This document shows, one piece after another, positions 30,898-38,242 of a stretch of 64,000 nt of DNA (positions within the stretch are counted from its first letter, which is position 1; every line of letters starts with the position of its first letter). Origin of the DNA: JBDTSW01 sp051004675. Its GTDB lineage: Bacteria; Actinomycetota; Thermoleophilia; Solirubrobacterales; 70-9. The translations under genes were made by a program, and so were the position numbers. The notes beneath the pieces were generated by a model, which saw only the letters and a list, made by a program, of their open reading frames with translations, searched no databases and was not told where the DNA came from. The stretch covers positions 12,108 through 76,107 of the forward strand of contig JBPCKC010000107.1 in the NCBI GenBank assembly GCA_051004675.1, read 5' to 3'.

Positions 30898-31809
30898 ATG
30901 GCAGCGCATACAGAGACCGAGTACTGGCACGTAATCGTTAGCCCGAAGGCTGGAATCAAGAGGCCGCGGAGCGATGCGGTCGCCGTCGACAGGGATCGAG
31001 ACTGGATAGAAGACAGGATTCTGCAGCCTCGCCGAGAGGGTGAGGCAATCGTCCTTCAGGGCCAGACGTTTGATTGGAATGAGATCGAGCGGGTCCGCAT
31101 CACCGTTAGCCCTGTCCCCTCCGCTGAGCTCATAAACCACATCAAGGCGCATGATCGAGCCTCCCAAGTCGCTGTCCTCGGCGGCCCGAGCTACGAGTGG
31201 CGTGCCGCCGCGGGCGCGAACGATGTGACGGATGACCTGATTGATGCACCAGCCGGGACAGTCATGGAGCAAGGGGCTGCGCCGGCTCGGGTCGACCCCA
31301 GGCGGGTGATGGTTGTCTACGGCCGAGACGGCGAAGCAAGGCGTGCAATGTTCGATTTCCTGCGAGCGCTGGGGCTCCAGCCCAGGGAGTGGAGCCAGCT
31401 GGTCGCCGACACGGAAAGCGCCGCTCCGTACATAGGACAGGTTCTAGAGAGCGCCTTCGAGAAGGCTGCCGCCGTCGTAGTCCTGCTTACGCCTGACGAC
31501 GAGGCTCGGCTCCAAGACCATTTCCTCGAGGACGGTGATCCCGAATACGAGGGGAGACCGACCCCGCAGGCTCGGCCGAACGTCTTGTTCGAGGCTGGCA
31601 TGGCGTTTGGGCTCCATCCGGACCGCACCATCCTTGTCGAGTTGGGCCAGCTGCGGCCGTTCAGCGACTTGGCGGGTCGACACGCAGTTCGACTGGATGA
31701 GGGTAAAGCCGCACTTCGCGAGATCGCAAAGCGACTGAGGACTGCGGGTTGCGACCTCGACGAGAGTGGGGACGATTGGGCTGACCCGGAGCGGTTTCCG
31801 GCACGGTAG
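30898..31809 (+). CDS. TIR-like (PF10137-type) nucleotide-binding effector protein
   Basis: A 303-residue soluble protein. Residues 137-265 match the predicted nucleotide-binding TIR-like family: RVMVVYGRDGEARRAMFDFL with ALGLQPREW, then AAVVVLLTPDDEARL, and RPNVLFEAGMAFG with Glu232 as the expected NADase glutamate, then RTILVELGQLRPFSDLAGRH. In CBASS and related immunity such domains degrade NAD+ on activation. Residues 1-115 form an unassigned domain (YWHVIVSPKAGIKRPRSDAV; VLQGQTFDWNEIERVRITVS) that may be the sensor. It is followed by two genes, at 4 and 99 bp. There is no cyclase (CD-NTase) gene nearby, so it is not a standard CBASS or Pycsar locus. Confidence 0.8.
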   Translation: MAAHTETEYWHVIVSPKAGIKRPRSDAVAVDRDRDWIEDRILQPRREGEAIVLQGQTFDWNEIERVRITVSPVPSAELINHIKAHDRASQVAVLGGPSYEWRAAAGANDVTDDLIDAPAGTVMEQGAAPARVDPRRVMVVYGRDGEARRAMFDFLRALGLQPREWSQLVADTESAAPYIGQVLESAFEKAAAVVVLLTPDDEARLQDHFLEDGDPEYEGRPTPQARPNVLFEAGMAFGLHPDRTILVELGQLRPFSDLAGRHAVRLDEGKAALREIAKRLRTAGCDLDESGDDWADPERFPAR

Positions 31810-31813
31810 GCCT

Positions 31814-32194
31814 GTGACGCTCGACTTGGGACAACTGCTGCGTTTGAGGGGCATGATCCAGAGTGCTGCTGAATCCATCGAACCCGACGGCGACGGAGCA
31901 GCGGCGCTCACGGAGAGCTACGAACGCCTACGGAGTCGCGTGCGTGAACTAGTCCAGGTCTCGGCCGCTGAACTCCAAGAGTTCGACGCGGCCTTCCCGC
32001 GCCTCGACGTGATCAACATTCCCGATCGCGAGCATCCGCGGAAGATGGCGATGCGGAAGCTGGCATATGCGCCTCAGGCCAAGCGCGCCCAAGTACTTCT
32101 CGGACAGCTCGCCGGATGGGTCAGCGGGCTGATTGAGGAGCTTGAGCTGGAGCAAAGACACCCGCCGGAAGCGGGACAGCGGGGGGGCACATGA
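31814..32194 (+). CDS. Helical protein between the TIR-like and GHKL/STAS genes
   Basis: A protein of 126 residues starting at GTG 31814, 4 bp after the TIR-like stop. Mostly long helices (LGQLLRLRGMIQSAAESIEP; LTESYERLRSRVRELVQVSA; AQVLLGQLAGWVSGLIEELE), acidic, with no membrane segment and no known motif. Position and coupling suggest an adaptor or regulator of the TIR-like effector (inference). Confidence 0.6.
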   Translation: MTLDLGQLLRLRGMIQSAAESIEPDGDGAAALTESYERLRSRVRELVQVSAAELQEFDAAFPRLDVINIPDREHPRKMAMRKLAYAPQAKRAQVLLGQLAGWVSGLIEELELEQRHPPEAGQRGGT

Positions 32195-32293
32195 ACGCGT
32201 GAGCTGCTGACGGGAGACTGGGGAGAGTCAGCCGTCGCTGTGATCGAATCGCCACGGTACTTTCGGCCTGGCCCCGGGTGACGTCTTGAGCCA

Positions 32294-33730
32294 TTGCATG
32301 TGGGTCACCGGGAGAACGCCAACCGCATCAACCTAACCCCGATCCTAGAGTCGTTGTGCCCCCGCGAGCTCGCGGACCCGAGTCTTCTGAGGACCGCAGG
32401 TGGTGTCGCGGCCTCCGGGCAGGCACGTATCGTCGTCTTCGTGGCGAGAGGCGGCGACAGGAGCTCCCTGCGAGCGGACGGGGATCGTCTCTACTTTGGT
32501 AGCTCCGTCGCTCTCTCGGACGCCGTGGCGTGTCGAAGGGCGACCCGCGCTGGGTCGAGGCGAGGCCAGACCGGGTTCACATTCGACTTTTCGAGAACCA
32601 CCTACGCATCGCACCTCGCGATGGCACAGCTGGTCGTTCATGCCGAGGCATGTCGACGACGGGACATGCACTTCGACGTGATCGATCCAAAGGATCGGAC
32701 GATGAGACGGATCTTCGAGAACAGCAACTGGGCGCATCACCTGAGTCCGGTGAACTATGAGCCCCGCGAGGACATTCCTGCGACCTGGTTGCCGGTAATG
32801 CGCTACACGACGGACGAGGAGCTCCTGCGGCTAGTCGACGGGACCCTGTGGGTGGTATTGGGACAAGCCACGATCAAGCGGTCAGCTCTGCACGGTTTGG
32901 AGTGGGCGCTGAATGAAATGGCGGACAATGTCTTTCAGCACGCTGATTCGCCGCACGGTGGGCTGATCGCAGTCATGGTCGCGGCTAAGCGGAGCAGGAT
33001 CCAGTTCGTCGTTGCCGACTCGGGCCGGGGTATCCCCGACTCCATACGAACCGGTCACGAAGACCTCGACACCGATCCCAAAGCCCTGAGACACGCGATG
33101 AAGCAGGGTGTGACACGAGATCGCTCCGTGGGAGCTGGCAACGGCCTTGCGGGAGCCCTTCGTATCGCCACGGCGACAAACGGGCGTTTCTCATTGTTTT
33201 CGGGACGGGGTCTCCTAGTTGCCCAAGCCGACCGCCCGCGACCCACCGCACGATCCTGGAGCGAAACCAGTGCCCTGGAGGGCACAGTGGTCTCGTTCGA
33301 AATGGATGTTCATCGCGACTTCGACCTCGAAGCGGCTTTACTCGAGGACGGAATCTCGATAGCTGATTGGGACTACCTAGACGCCACATACGAGCCAGAT
33401 GATCATGACATCCGCCTGCTTGTAGTCGACGAGGTGACGAGTACCGCTACGAGAGTCGGCGGCGAGCCACTACGCCGCAAAGCGCGCAACCTCGTAAGCG
33501 CCCATCCCTCCGCGAAGGTGGTTCTTGACTTCGCGGGCGTTGATCGCGTCACTTCAAGCTTCGCTGACGAGGTCGTTGGGAAGCTGCTAGTGAGTCTTGG
33601 TCCATCGCGCTTTGGCGAGCGAGTTGTCCTTGAGGGACTCGATGAGGGCTTGGTTCAGGGCCAGGTGAAGAGAGTTCTCACTCAGCGCAGCGACGAGGCT
33701 CGCATGCGACGACGCGAAAAGTTGCGATGA
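32294..33730 (+). CDS. GHKL ATPase with C-terminal STAS-like (DUF4325-type) domain
   Basis: A 478-residue soluble protein. Residues 1-190 form an uncharacterised N-terminal domain (FTFDFSRTTYASHLAMAQLV). Residues about 195-310 are a histidine-kinase-type ATPase: N box WALNEMADNVFQHADS, G1 box ADSGRGIPDS (242-250), G2-like GAGNGLAGAL. No phosphoacceptor His domain is seen. Residues about 355-478 are STAS-like: AKVVLDFAGVDRVTSSFADE, then VVLEGLDEGLVQGQVKRVL. GHKL plus STAS recalls anti-sigma/anti-anti-sigma partner switching joined in one chain. The start is TTG 32294 or GTG 32300. Together with the TIR-like gene it forms a candidate defence operon. Confidence 0.75.
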   Translation: MHVGHRENANRINLTPILESLCPRELADPSLLRTAGGVAASGQARIVVFVARGGDRSSLRADGDRLYFGSSVALSDAVACRRATRAGSRRGQTGFTFDFSRTTYASHLAMAQLVVHAEACRRRDMHFDVIDPKDRTMRRIFENSNWAHHLSPVNYEPREDIPATWLPVMRYTTDEELLRLVDGTLWVVLGQATIKRSALHGLEWALNEMADNVFQHADSPHGGLIAVMVAAKRSRIQFVVADSGRGIPDSIRTGHEDLDTDPKALRHAMKQGVTRDRSVGAGNGLAGALRIATATNGRFSLFSGRGLLVAQADRPRPTARSWSETSALEGTVVSFEMDVHRDFDLEAALLEDGISIADWDYLDATYEPDDHDIRLLVVDEVTSTATRVGGEPLRRKARNLVSAHPSAKVVLDFAGVDRVTSSFADEVVGKLLVSLGPSRFGERVVLEGLDEGLVQGQVKRVLTQRSDEARMRRREKLR

Positions 33731-33758
33731 GGCTAGGGTCGGGCTCAGTCGCTTAGCC

Positions 33759-33776
33759 GCTTTTCGTCCAAAGCGC
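33759..33776 (-). repeat. Island palindromic repeat, inverted copy at the right end
   Basis: CGCTTTTCGTCCAAAGCG is the exact inverse of the CGCTTTGGACGAAAAGCG dyad of 6776 and 7968; GGCTAAG on the minus strand follows as in other copies. It lies 28 bp after the GHKL gene. The surrounding gap 33731-34106 holds no gene, only this repeat, a terminator hairpin and the arm repeats. Confidence 0.75.
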
Positions 33777-33955
33777 TAGCCCGCCCAGCGCAGGGGCTCG
33801 TGGCTAACGCAACCGCTCCCCCCGACCTTCTCGGCAGTCGTCGCCGTCCTGATCAATGAGGGAGATCAACCCGCTCGTGGGTACGCCCACGGCGCCGCGA
33901 TGGCCCTCTAGCGGCCAAGCGCCCCGTTAGCAGTCCGGCCGTCAGGAGCATCACC

Positions 33956-33990
33956 CCCTCCGGCCACCGGGCTTCTACCCGGCCGGAGGG
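33956..33990. terminator. Strong GC-rich hairpin near the right island end
   Basis: CCCTCCGGCC and GGCCGGAGGG form a 10-bp perfect stem enclosing a second small stem (CGGG/CCCG), followed by AGTTT. It probably terminates transcripts coming from the TIR operon. Confidence 0.6.
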
Positions 33991-34038
33991 AGTTTGGGGG
34001 CGGCGATCGCGTCGTCAGCGATCGTCTTCTGCGCGGAG

Positions 34039-34059
34039 CATTGTCCCGTCGGCTGTCCC
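34039..34059. repeat. Right arm-type repeats of the island
   Basis: CATTGTCCC (34039-34047) and GCTGTCCC (34052-34059) lie about 50 bp inside the right attachment site. The first is identical to the repeats at 6343 and 6354. Confidence 0.5.
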
Positions 34060-34080
34060 GCGGGCGCCCCTCGAACGACG

Positions 34081-34103
34081 AAACCCGCCTGGAAGGCGGG
34101 TTT
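34081..34103 (-). terminator. tRNA-Glu terminator
   Basis: AAACCCGCC-TGGAA-GGCGGGTTT is a 9-bp perfect hairpin ending in TTT on either strand, directly after the 3' end of tRNA-Glu on the minus strand. Confidence 0.7.
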
Positions 34104-34106
34104 CTG

Positions 34107-34129
34107 AGGCACCGCTACGGGGATTCGAA
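34107..34129 (-). other. Right attachment site within tRNA-Glu
   Basis: A 23-bp block shared exactly with 6226-6248; it overlaps the acceptor stem and T-arm of the intact tRNA-Glu. The upstream AACGACGAAACCC plus hairpin is also shared in layout with the left end. Confidence 0.85.
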
Positions 34130-34182
34130 CCCCGGTTTCCGGACTGAGAATCCGGCGTCCTAGTCCCCTAGACGATAGCGGC
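34110..34182 (-). tRNA. tRNA-Glu(CTC)
   Basis: The minus strand reads GCCGCTATCGTCTAGGGGAC, anticodon arm CCGGA-TT-CTC-AG-TCCGG, T-arm CCGGGGTTCGAATCCCCG, acceptor TAGCGGT and discriminator G; 73 nt, no encoded CCA. It is complete and is the integration target of the 27.9-kb island. Confidence 0.93.
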
Positions 34183-34236
34183 GCGGGGGGGCGCGATCTT
34201 AGCAATGGGCACCCGGCCGATTCGGGCCTGAAACAG

Positions 34237-34320
34237 TGCGGCTGAGAGGATTCGAACCTCCACGAGCTTTCGCCCACATGCACCTGAAGCATGCGTGTCT
34301 GCCAGTTCCACCACAGCCGC
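34237..34320 (-). tRNA. tRNA-Leu(CAG)
   Basis: An 84-nt class II tRNA on the minus strand: GCGGCTGTGGTGGAACTGGC, anticodon arm CATGC-TT-CAG-GT-GCATG, long variable arm TGGGCGAAAGCTCG, T-arm GGAGGTTCGAATCCTC, acceptor AGCCGC with A73. It lies 54 bp upstream of tRNA-Glu on the same strand. Confidence 0.94.
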
Positions 34321-34393
34321 GTGGGGACCAGAAAACCTAGCGGCTCATCGGTCGGTCGGCGCGAAACGCCGGGTCGTGCAGCACAATTCCTGG

Positions 34394-35491
34394 ATGACGT
34401 CCGCGAACGGCCGGTCACCGACGCCGCGGGTCGGGCTCGTGCTCGGCGCCGGCGGCATCCAGGGGGGCGCGTGGCTTACCGGCGGCCTCGACGCATTGGC
34501 GAGCGAGACGGGCTGGGACCCGGGCTCGGCTGACGTCATCGTCGGCACCTCGGCGGGCTCGATGATCGGTTCGCTGGTCGCCTCCGGGCTGCCGCCGTGG
34601 TTCATGGTCGCCCACTCGGCCGGCGAGAGCTTCGAGGGAGTCGTCGACGCGACGGGCGAGCCCGCCTCCGATGCCGACCGCGCTGCCGGGGCGATCTTCC
34701 GCCTCGAGCGCGCCTGGCCGCCGATTGGCCCGGGCTCCTGGAGCCTGGCCCTCCGCTCGCTGGCCGGCCTGCGCCGCTACACGCCCACCGCGGCGGTCGC
34801 TGGCTGGATTCCCCGCGGCTTCATCTCGACCGACCCCCTCAGGGACATCGTCCGCCGCGTCGTTCCCCACGGCTGGTCGCCGCACCCAAACCTCTGGATC
34901 GTCGCCTGCGACTACGCAACCGGGCGGCGCGTCGCGTTCGGCCGCGGGGGCAGCCCGCCCGTCGAGCTGGCCGACGCCGTCGCGGCGTCGTGCGCGATCC
35001 CCGGCTTCTACCACCCGGTCGAGATCGGCGGCCGCCGTTACGTGGACGGCGGCATGTACTCCACGTCCAACCTCGACATCGTCCGCGACGAGGAGCTGGA
35101 CGTCGTCATCTGCCTCAACCCCACCTCCTCGCTGCACCCCACGCGGGCGTGGAACCCGGGCGAGTGGATCAACCGCCTGGTCCGCGACGGCACGGGGCGG
35201 CGCCTGGGCCACGAGGCGCGAAAGCTGCGTGAGCGAGGCACCGACGTCGTCCTCGTCCAGCCCACCAGCGAGGACCTCGAAGCGATGGGCCCGAACCTGA
35301 TGAGCCGCCGTAACCGCCAGCGCACGATCGAGGTCGCGCGCCACACGGTCGCCGAGCAGCTGCGCGGCGAGCAGGCTCGCGCGGCGATCGCGTCGCTTCC
35401 CGCCGGCCGCCCCGAGAAGGTCAGCCGACCCACCTCTCCTCCTGAGGAGTGGCCCGATTTGCTGGAGCTCTCGGGCCTGCAATCGGCGTGA
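34394..35491 (+). CDS. Patatin-like phospholipase/acylhydrolase
   Basis: A 365-residue protein starting at ATG 34394. Patatin fold: oxyanion-hole loop VLGAGGIQGGAW near residue 16, nucleophile elbow VGTSAGSM, and catalytic Asp in YVDGGMYS. This Ser-Asp dyad hydrolyses phospholipid or other acyl esters. There is no signal peptide, so it acts in the cytoplasm or at the inner membrane face. A longer frame exists upstream (from 34295) but would run into tRNA-Leu, so the MTSANGRS start is preferred. Confidence 0.88.
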   Translation: MTSANGRSPTPRVGLVLGAGGIQGGAWLTGGLDALASETGWDPGSADVIVGTSAGSMIGSLVASGLPPWFMVAHSAGESFEGVVDATGEPASDADRAAGAIFRLERAWPPIGPGSWSLALRSLAGLRRYTPTAAVAGWIPRGFISTDPLRDIVRRVVPHGWSPHPNLWIVACDYATGRRVAFGRGGSPPVELADAVAASCAIPGFYHPVEIGGRRYVDGGMYSTSNLDIVRDEELDVVICLNPTSSLHPTRAWNPGEWINRLVRDGTGRRLGHEARKLRERGTDVVLVQPTSEDLEAMGPNLMSRRNRQRTIEVARHTVAEQLRGEQARAAIASLPAGRPEKVSRPTSPPEEWPDLLELSGLQSA

Positions 35492-35561
35492 GTTGCGGCG
35501 GCTCCGGGCCACCAGCGCGAGGTATAGGGTGGGCCTCCAAGCACCCGATCAGGAGTAGGGA

Positions 35562-35759
35562 ATGGCAACCGGAACGGTGAAATGGTTCAACGACGAGAAG
35601 CGCTTCGGCTTCATCACGCCCGACGACGGCGGCAAGGATCTCTTCGTGCACCAGAGCGGCATCGCCCAGGGCAGCACCCTGGAGGAGGGCGCCAAGGTCT
35701 CCTACGAGGCCGAGGACTCTGACCGCGGCCCCAAGGCCGTCAACGTAACGCCCGGGTAG
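35562..35759 (+). CDS. cspA: Cold-shock-domain RNA chaperone
   Basis: A 65-residue protein with a complete cold-shock domain: GTVKWFNDEKRFGFITPDDG (RNP1 as RFGFIT rather than the common GFGFI) and DLFVHQSGI (RNP2), ending ...GPKAVNVTPG. It binds single-stranded nucleic acid and melts RNA structure. It is preceded by AGGAGTAGGGA, a strong ribosome site. The start is unambiguous. Confidence 0.95.
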   Translation: MATGTVKWFNDEKRFGFITPDDGGKDLFVHQSGIAQGSTLEEGAKVSYEAEDSDRGPKAVNVTPG

Positions 35760-35798
35760 CGCCGCCGGCGCGCGCCGCACACACGCGCTCCGGTCGCC

Positions 35799-36584
35799 TC
35801 AGTCGATCAGGGTCTTCGTCATCTGGCGGATGGCGAGGCGCCACATCACCAGCAAGAACGCGACCAGGGCCGCCACGCGCAAAAGGTCGGTCGCCTCGAA
35901 CCCGAAGGCCGCGTGGCGCACCAGCTCCACGAGCTGGTAGAGCGGGTTCAGGTTCGCGAGCGCCTGGATCCCCTCGGGGAGCTGGTCGATCGGGAAGAAC
36001 GTCCCCGCGACGAGGAAGAGCGGGGTTACCACCAGCGTCGTCACGTAGCTGAACTGGTCGATCTTGTCGACCGTGCCCGCGACGGCAATCCCGAAACCCG
36101 CGAAGCCGAGGGCGGTGATGAAACAAAAGAACGGGACGAGCAGCATGCCCCAGGCGGGGTCGAGGCCGAAGCCCATCGCGACCAGCAGGGGAAAGCATCC
36201 GTAGAACCCCGCTCGGATCCCGATCCAGAGCATCTCGGCGCTCACGAGCTCCTCGACGGAGACCGGCGCGGCCAGGATGGCGTCGTAGGTGTTCTGAAAG
36301 CGGTGCTTGACGAAGGTTCCGAACATCGCGGGGAAAACGCTCGCGAAGATCACGGCCGTTGCCACCATCCCGGTGCCGACGAACTCGACGTACTCGAGGC
36401 CACCCACGCCGTCGACGAGAGTGGACCCGAGCCCCAGGCCGAAGGCGAGCAGGTAGATGATGGGCTCGAGGACGCTCGAGAAGGTGGTGCTCTTCCAGAA
36501 GGTCCGGAAGTTCGCGACCTCACGGCTCATGATCCCCGTGATCGCGGCCGGGTCCAGGCGCCTTACGCGCACCTCCTCGGTCAT
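35799..36584 (-). CDS. ABC-2-type transporter permease
   Basis: A protein of 261 residues starting at ATG 36584, inside the stop of the ATPase gene (ATGA). Six hydrophobic segments are seen (for example VLEPIIYLLAFGLGLGSTL, FCFITALGFAGFGIAVAG, VTTLVVTPLFLVAGTFFP), with the family motif FFPIDQLPEGIQALANLNPL before the last helices. It forms the membrane channel for export of a drug, lipid or polysaccharide with the ATPase encoded just upstream. The substrate is unknown. Confidence 0.9.
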   Translation of the reverse strand: MTEEVRVRRLDPAAITGIMSREVANFRTFWKSTTFSSVLEPIIYLLAFGLGLGSTLVDGVGGLEYVEFVGTGMVATAVIFASVFPAMFGTFVKHRFQNTYDAILAAPVSVEELVSAEMLWIGIRAGFYGCFPLLVAMGFGLDPAWGMLLVPFFCFITALGFAGFGIAVAGTVDKIDQFSYVTTLVVTPLFLVAGTFFPIDQLPEGIQALANLNPLYQLVELVRHAAFGFEATDLLRVAALVAFLLVMWRLAIRQMTKTLID

Positions 36585-37489
36585 TCCGCCTCCTCCCCCG
36601 TGAGCAGCACGAACACGTCCTCCAGCGAGGCCGCACGTCGGATCGCGTCGTCGGGGACCGCACCGTCGGTGGCGCGCTCCGCGCCGACCACCGCGATCGC
36701 CGGGCCCGCCGGGCGCACCTTGAGCCCCTGGGCCTCGGCGCGCCGCCGCGCCTCGGCGAGGTGGTCGGGCGGCCCGTAGATCTCCGCGGTCTGCGAGCCG
36801 GCGTGCTCGGCCACGAGGTCGGCCGGCCGGCCGCGGGCGATGATCTTGCCCTTCGTCATCAGCGCCACCTCGTCGGCCAGGCGCTCGGCCTCCTCGATGT
36901 AGTGCGTGGACATCAAGATCGTCGACCCGCGTGTTCGTAAGCCGTCGATCAGCGTCCACATCTCCGTGCGGATCTGCGGGTCCAGGCCCACGGTCGGCTC
37001 GTCCAGGAGCAGCAGGTTCGGCTCGTGCACCAGCCCACGAGCGAGCAGCAGGCGCCGGCGCATGCCTCCGGAGAGCTTGTCGACCGGGTCGTCGCGGCGC
37101 TCGGTGAGGCGGGCCAGGGCGAGGGTCCGGTCGACCGCCGCCGGCACGTCCTTGACCCGGTAGAGCCGGGCGAACACCGCGAGGTTGTCATGCACGGTGA
37201 CGTCGATGTCGAGGTTGTCGAGCTGAGGCACGACCCCCATCCGGGCGCGCGCCTCCTTCGATTGCGAGGGCAGCTCGTAGCCCAGAACCCGCAACTCGCC
37301 CTCGTCGGCGATGGCCTGCCCAGTCAGCATGCGCATCGTGGTGGACTTGCCGGCCCCGTTCGGCCCCAGCAACCCCAGGCAGATCCCGGCCGGAACGTCG
37401 AGGTCGAGACCGTCGACGGCAGTGATCTCATCGAAGCGCTTGACGACGCCACGGAGCTCGATTGCGTTGCCCGCTCCCACGGCGGACAC
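36581..37489 (-). CDS. ABC transporter ATP-binding protein (daunorubicin/NodI type)
   Basis: A protein of 302 residues; GTG 37489 (VSAVGAGNAIELRG) is preferred to a longer frame with an unlikely leader. Walker A GPNGAGKST, Q-loop VPQLDNLD, signature LSGGMRRRL, Walker B LLLLDEPT, D-loop VGLD, H-switch STHYIEEAE, then the C-terminal domain common in DrrA/NodI exporters. It powers the permease at 35799, with which it overlaps by 4 bp. Confidence 0.93.
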   Translation of the reverse strand: MSAVGAGNAIELRGVVKRFDEITAVDGLDLDVPAGICLGLLGPNGAGKSTTMRMLTGQAIADEGELRVLGYELPSQSKEARARMGVVPQLDNLDIDVTVHDNLAVFARLYRVKDVPAAVDRTLALARLTERRDDPVDKLSGGMRRRLLLARGLVHEPNLLLLDEPTVGLDPQIRTEMWTLIDGLRTRGSTILMSTHYIEEAERLADEVALMTKGKIIARGRPADLVAEHAGSQTAEIYGPPDHLAEARRRAEAQGLKVRPAGPAIAVVGAERATDGAVPDDAIRRAASLEDVFVLLTGEEAE

Positions 37490-37551
37490 GGTACTCAGGC
37501 GGTCACACAACGACCGTGGTGGGCCTGCCAAGCTTGGGCCAGGGAGCCGTC

Positions 37552-38172
37552 GTGCGCAAGTCAATGTTGATCGGCATCGTCATCCTCGTCCTCACGGTCG
37601 TCCTCGTGGGCGCCCAGCTATTCGTCGCCGAGCTCGGCGAGCGGAAGATCGAGGAGCGACTCACCGAGGGCGGCGGCGAGGCGGCGGTCACGCTGAGCGC
37701 AACGCCGGCGGTCCGTCTGCTGTTCGGCGACGGCGACCGGATCGAGGTCCGGGGCTCGGCGCTCGACCTGGACCTCGAGACCGAGGACCCCGAGGTCCTG
37801 GACCGGCTCGACGGGTTCGAAGAAGTGGATGTGGCCCTCGAGGACTTCCGCGCGGGCCCGTTCGACGTGGCGAGCTTCGGAATGTCCCGGGAGGGCGACG
37901 GGCCTTACTCGGTGCGTTCGGCCAGCTCGACGACCGCCGCCGACCTGGTGGACTACGGCGCGGACGCGCTCGGGCTCGCCGGCGGGCCCCTGCTGCGCTT
38001 CTTCGCGGGCCGCGCGCCGCTGGGCACCCGCCAGATCCCGATCGACGTGGAGATGGAGATGGAGTCCGACGACGGCCGGATTCGCGTGGTCTCCGGCACC
38101 GGCACCGTCGCGGGCTATCCCACCGGGCCGCTGGCGCAGTTCATCACCGCCGCCATCGTGGCGCGCCTCTAG
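37552..38172 (+). CDS. DUF2993 (LmeA-like) lipid-binding exported protein
   Basis: A protein of 206 residues starting at GTG 37552. The N-terminal helix (MLIGIVILVLTVVLVGAQLF) is a signal or anchor; the next part (FVAELGERKIEERLTEGGGE, then a VTLSATPAVRLLFGDGDRIE stretch) matches the DUF2993 pattern, a fold for binding lipids outside the membrane (LmeA acts in mycobacterial lipoglycan synthesis). It is divergent from the ABC exporter genes, which may share a control region. Confidence 0.8.
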   Translation: MRKSMLIGIVILVLTVVLVGAQLFVAELGERKIEERLTEGGGEAAVTLSATPAVRLLFGDGDRIEVRGSALDLDLETEDPEVLDRLDGFEEVDVALEDFRAGPFDVASFGMSREGDGPYSVRSASSTTAADLVDYGADALGLAGGPLLRFFAGRAPLGTRQIPIDVEMEMESDDGRIRVVSGTGTVAGYPTGPLAQFITAAIVARL

Positions 38173-38192
38173 CTGCCGTGCTCACCCAGTCA

Positions 38193-38233
38193 GTTGTCAC
38201 CTGAAGGTCGCTGAGCGACCCTGAGGTGACAAC
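38193..38233. terminator. GTTGTCACCT...AGGTGACAAC hairpin, copy 1
   Basis: A perfect 10-bp outer stem (GTTGTCACCT/AGGTGACAAC) encloses an inner GGTCGC-TGA-GCGACC stem. It sits between the convergent DUF2993 and membrane-protein genes, so it probably terminates both. The same outer stem recurs at 45117-45157. Confidence 0.65.
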
Positions 38234-38242
38234 GGACGGGAT

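Larger units (their letters stand above)
6226..34129. mobile_element. About 27.9-kb integrative island in tRNA-Glu(CTC)
   Basis: The island is bounded by 23-bp direct repeats of the tRNA-Glu 3' end. Just inside the left copy are two CATTGTCCC repeats (6343-6362), and just inside the right copy one CATTGTCCC and one GCTGTCCC (34039-34059), placed as arm-type integrase sites. It encodes a tyrosine integrase (12518-13744), an excisionase-like HTH protein (13868-14104), a second large recombinase-like protein, and a cargo rich in defence genes. No conjugation or phage structural gene is visible, so it is a genomic island or a mobilisable integrative element rather than a self-transmissible element or prophage. 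The integrase is not at either end, which is unusual and fits accretion of several elements. Confidence 0.8.

Noticed and set aside
30898..33730. CBASS, Pycsar, Thoeris or SPARTA assignment for the TIR-like gene
   Set aside because: No nucleotide cyclase, SLOG-domain ThsA or short Argonaute gene is found within the island.
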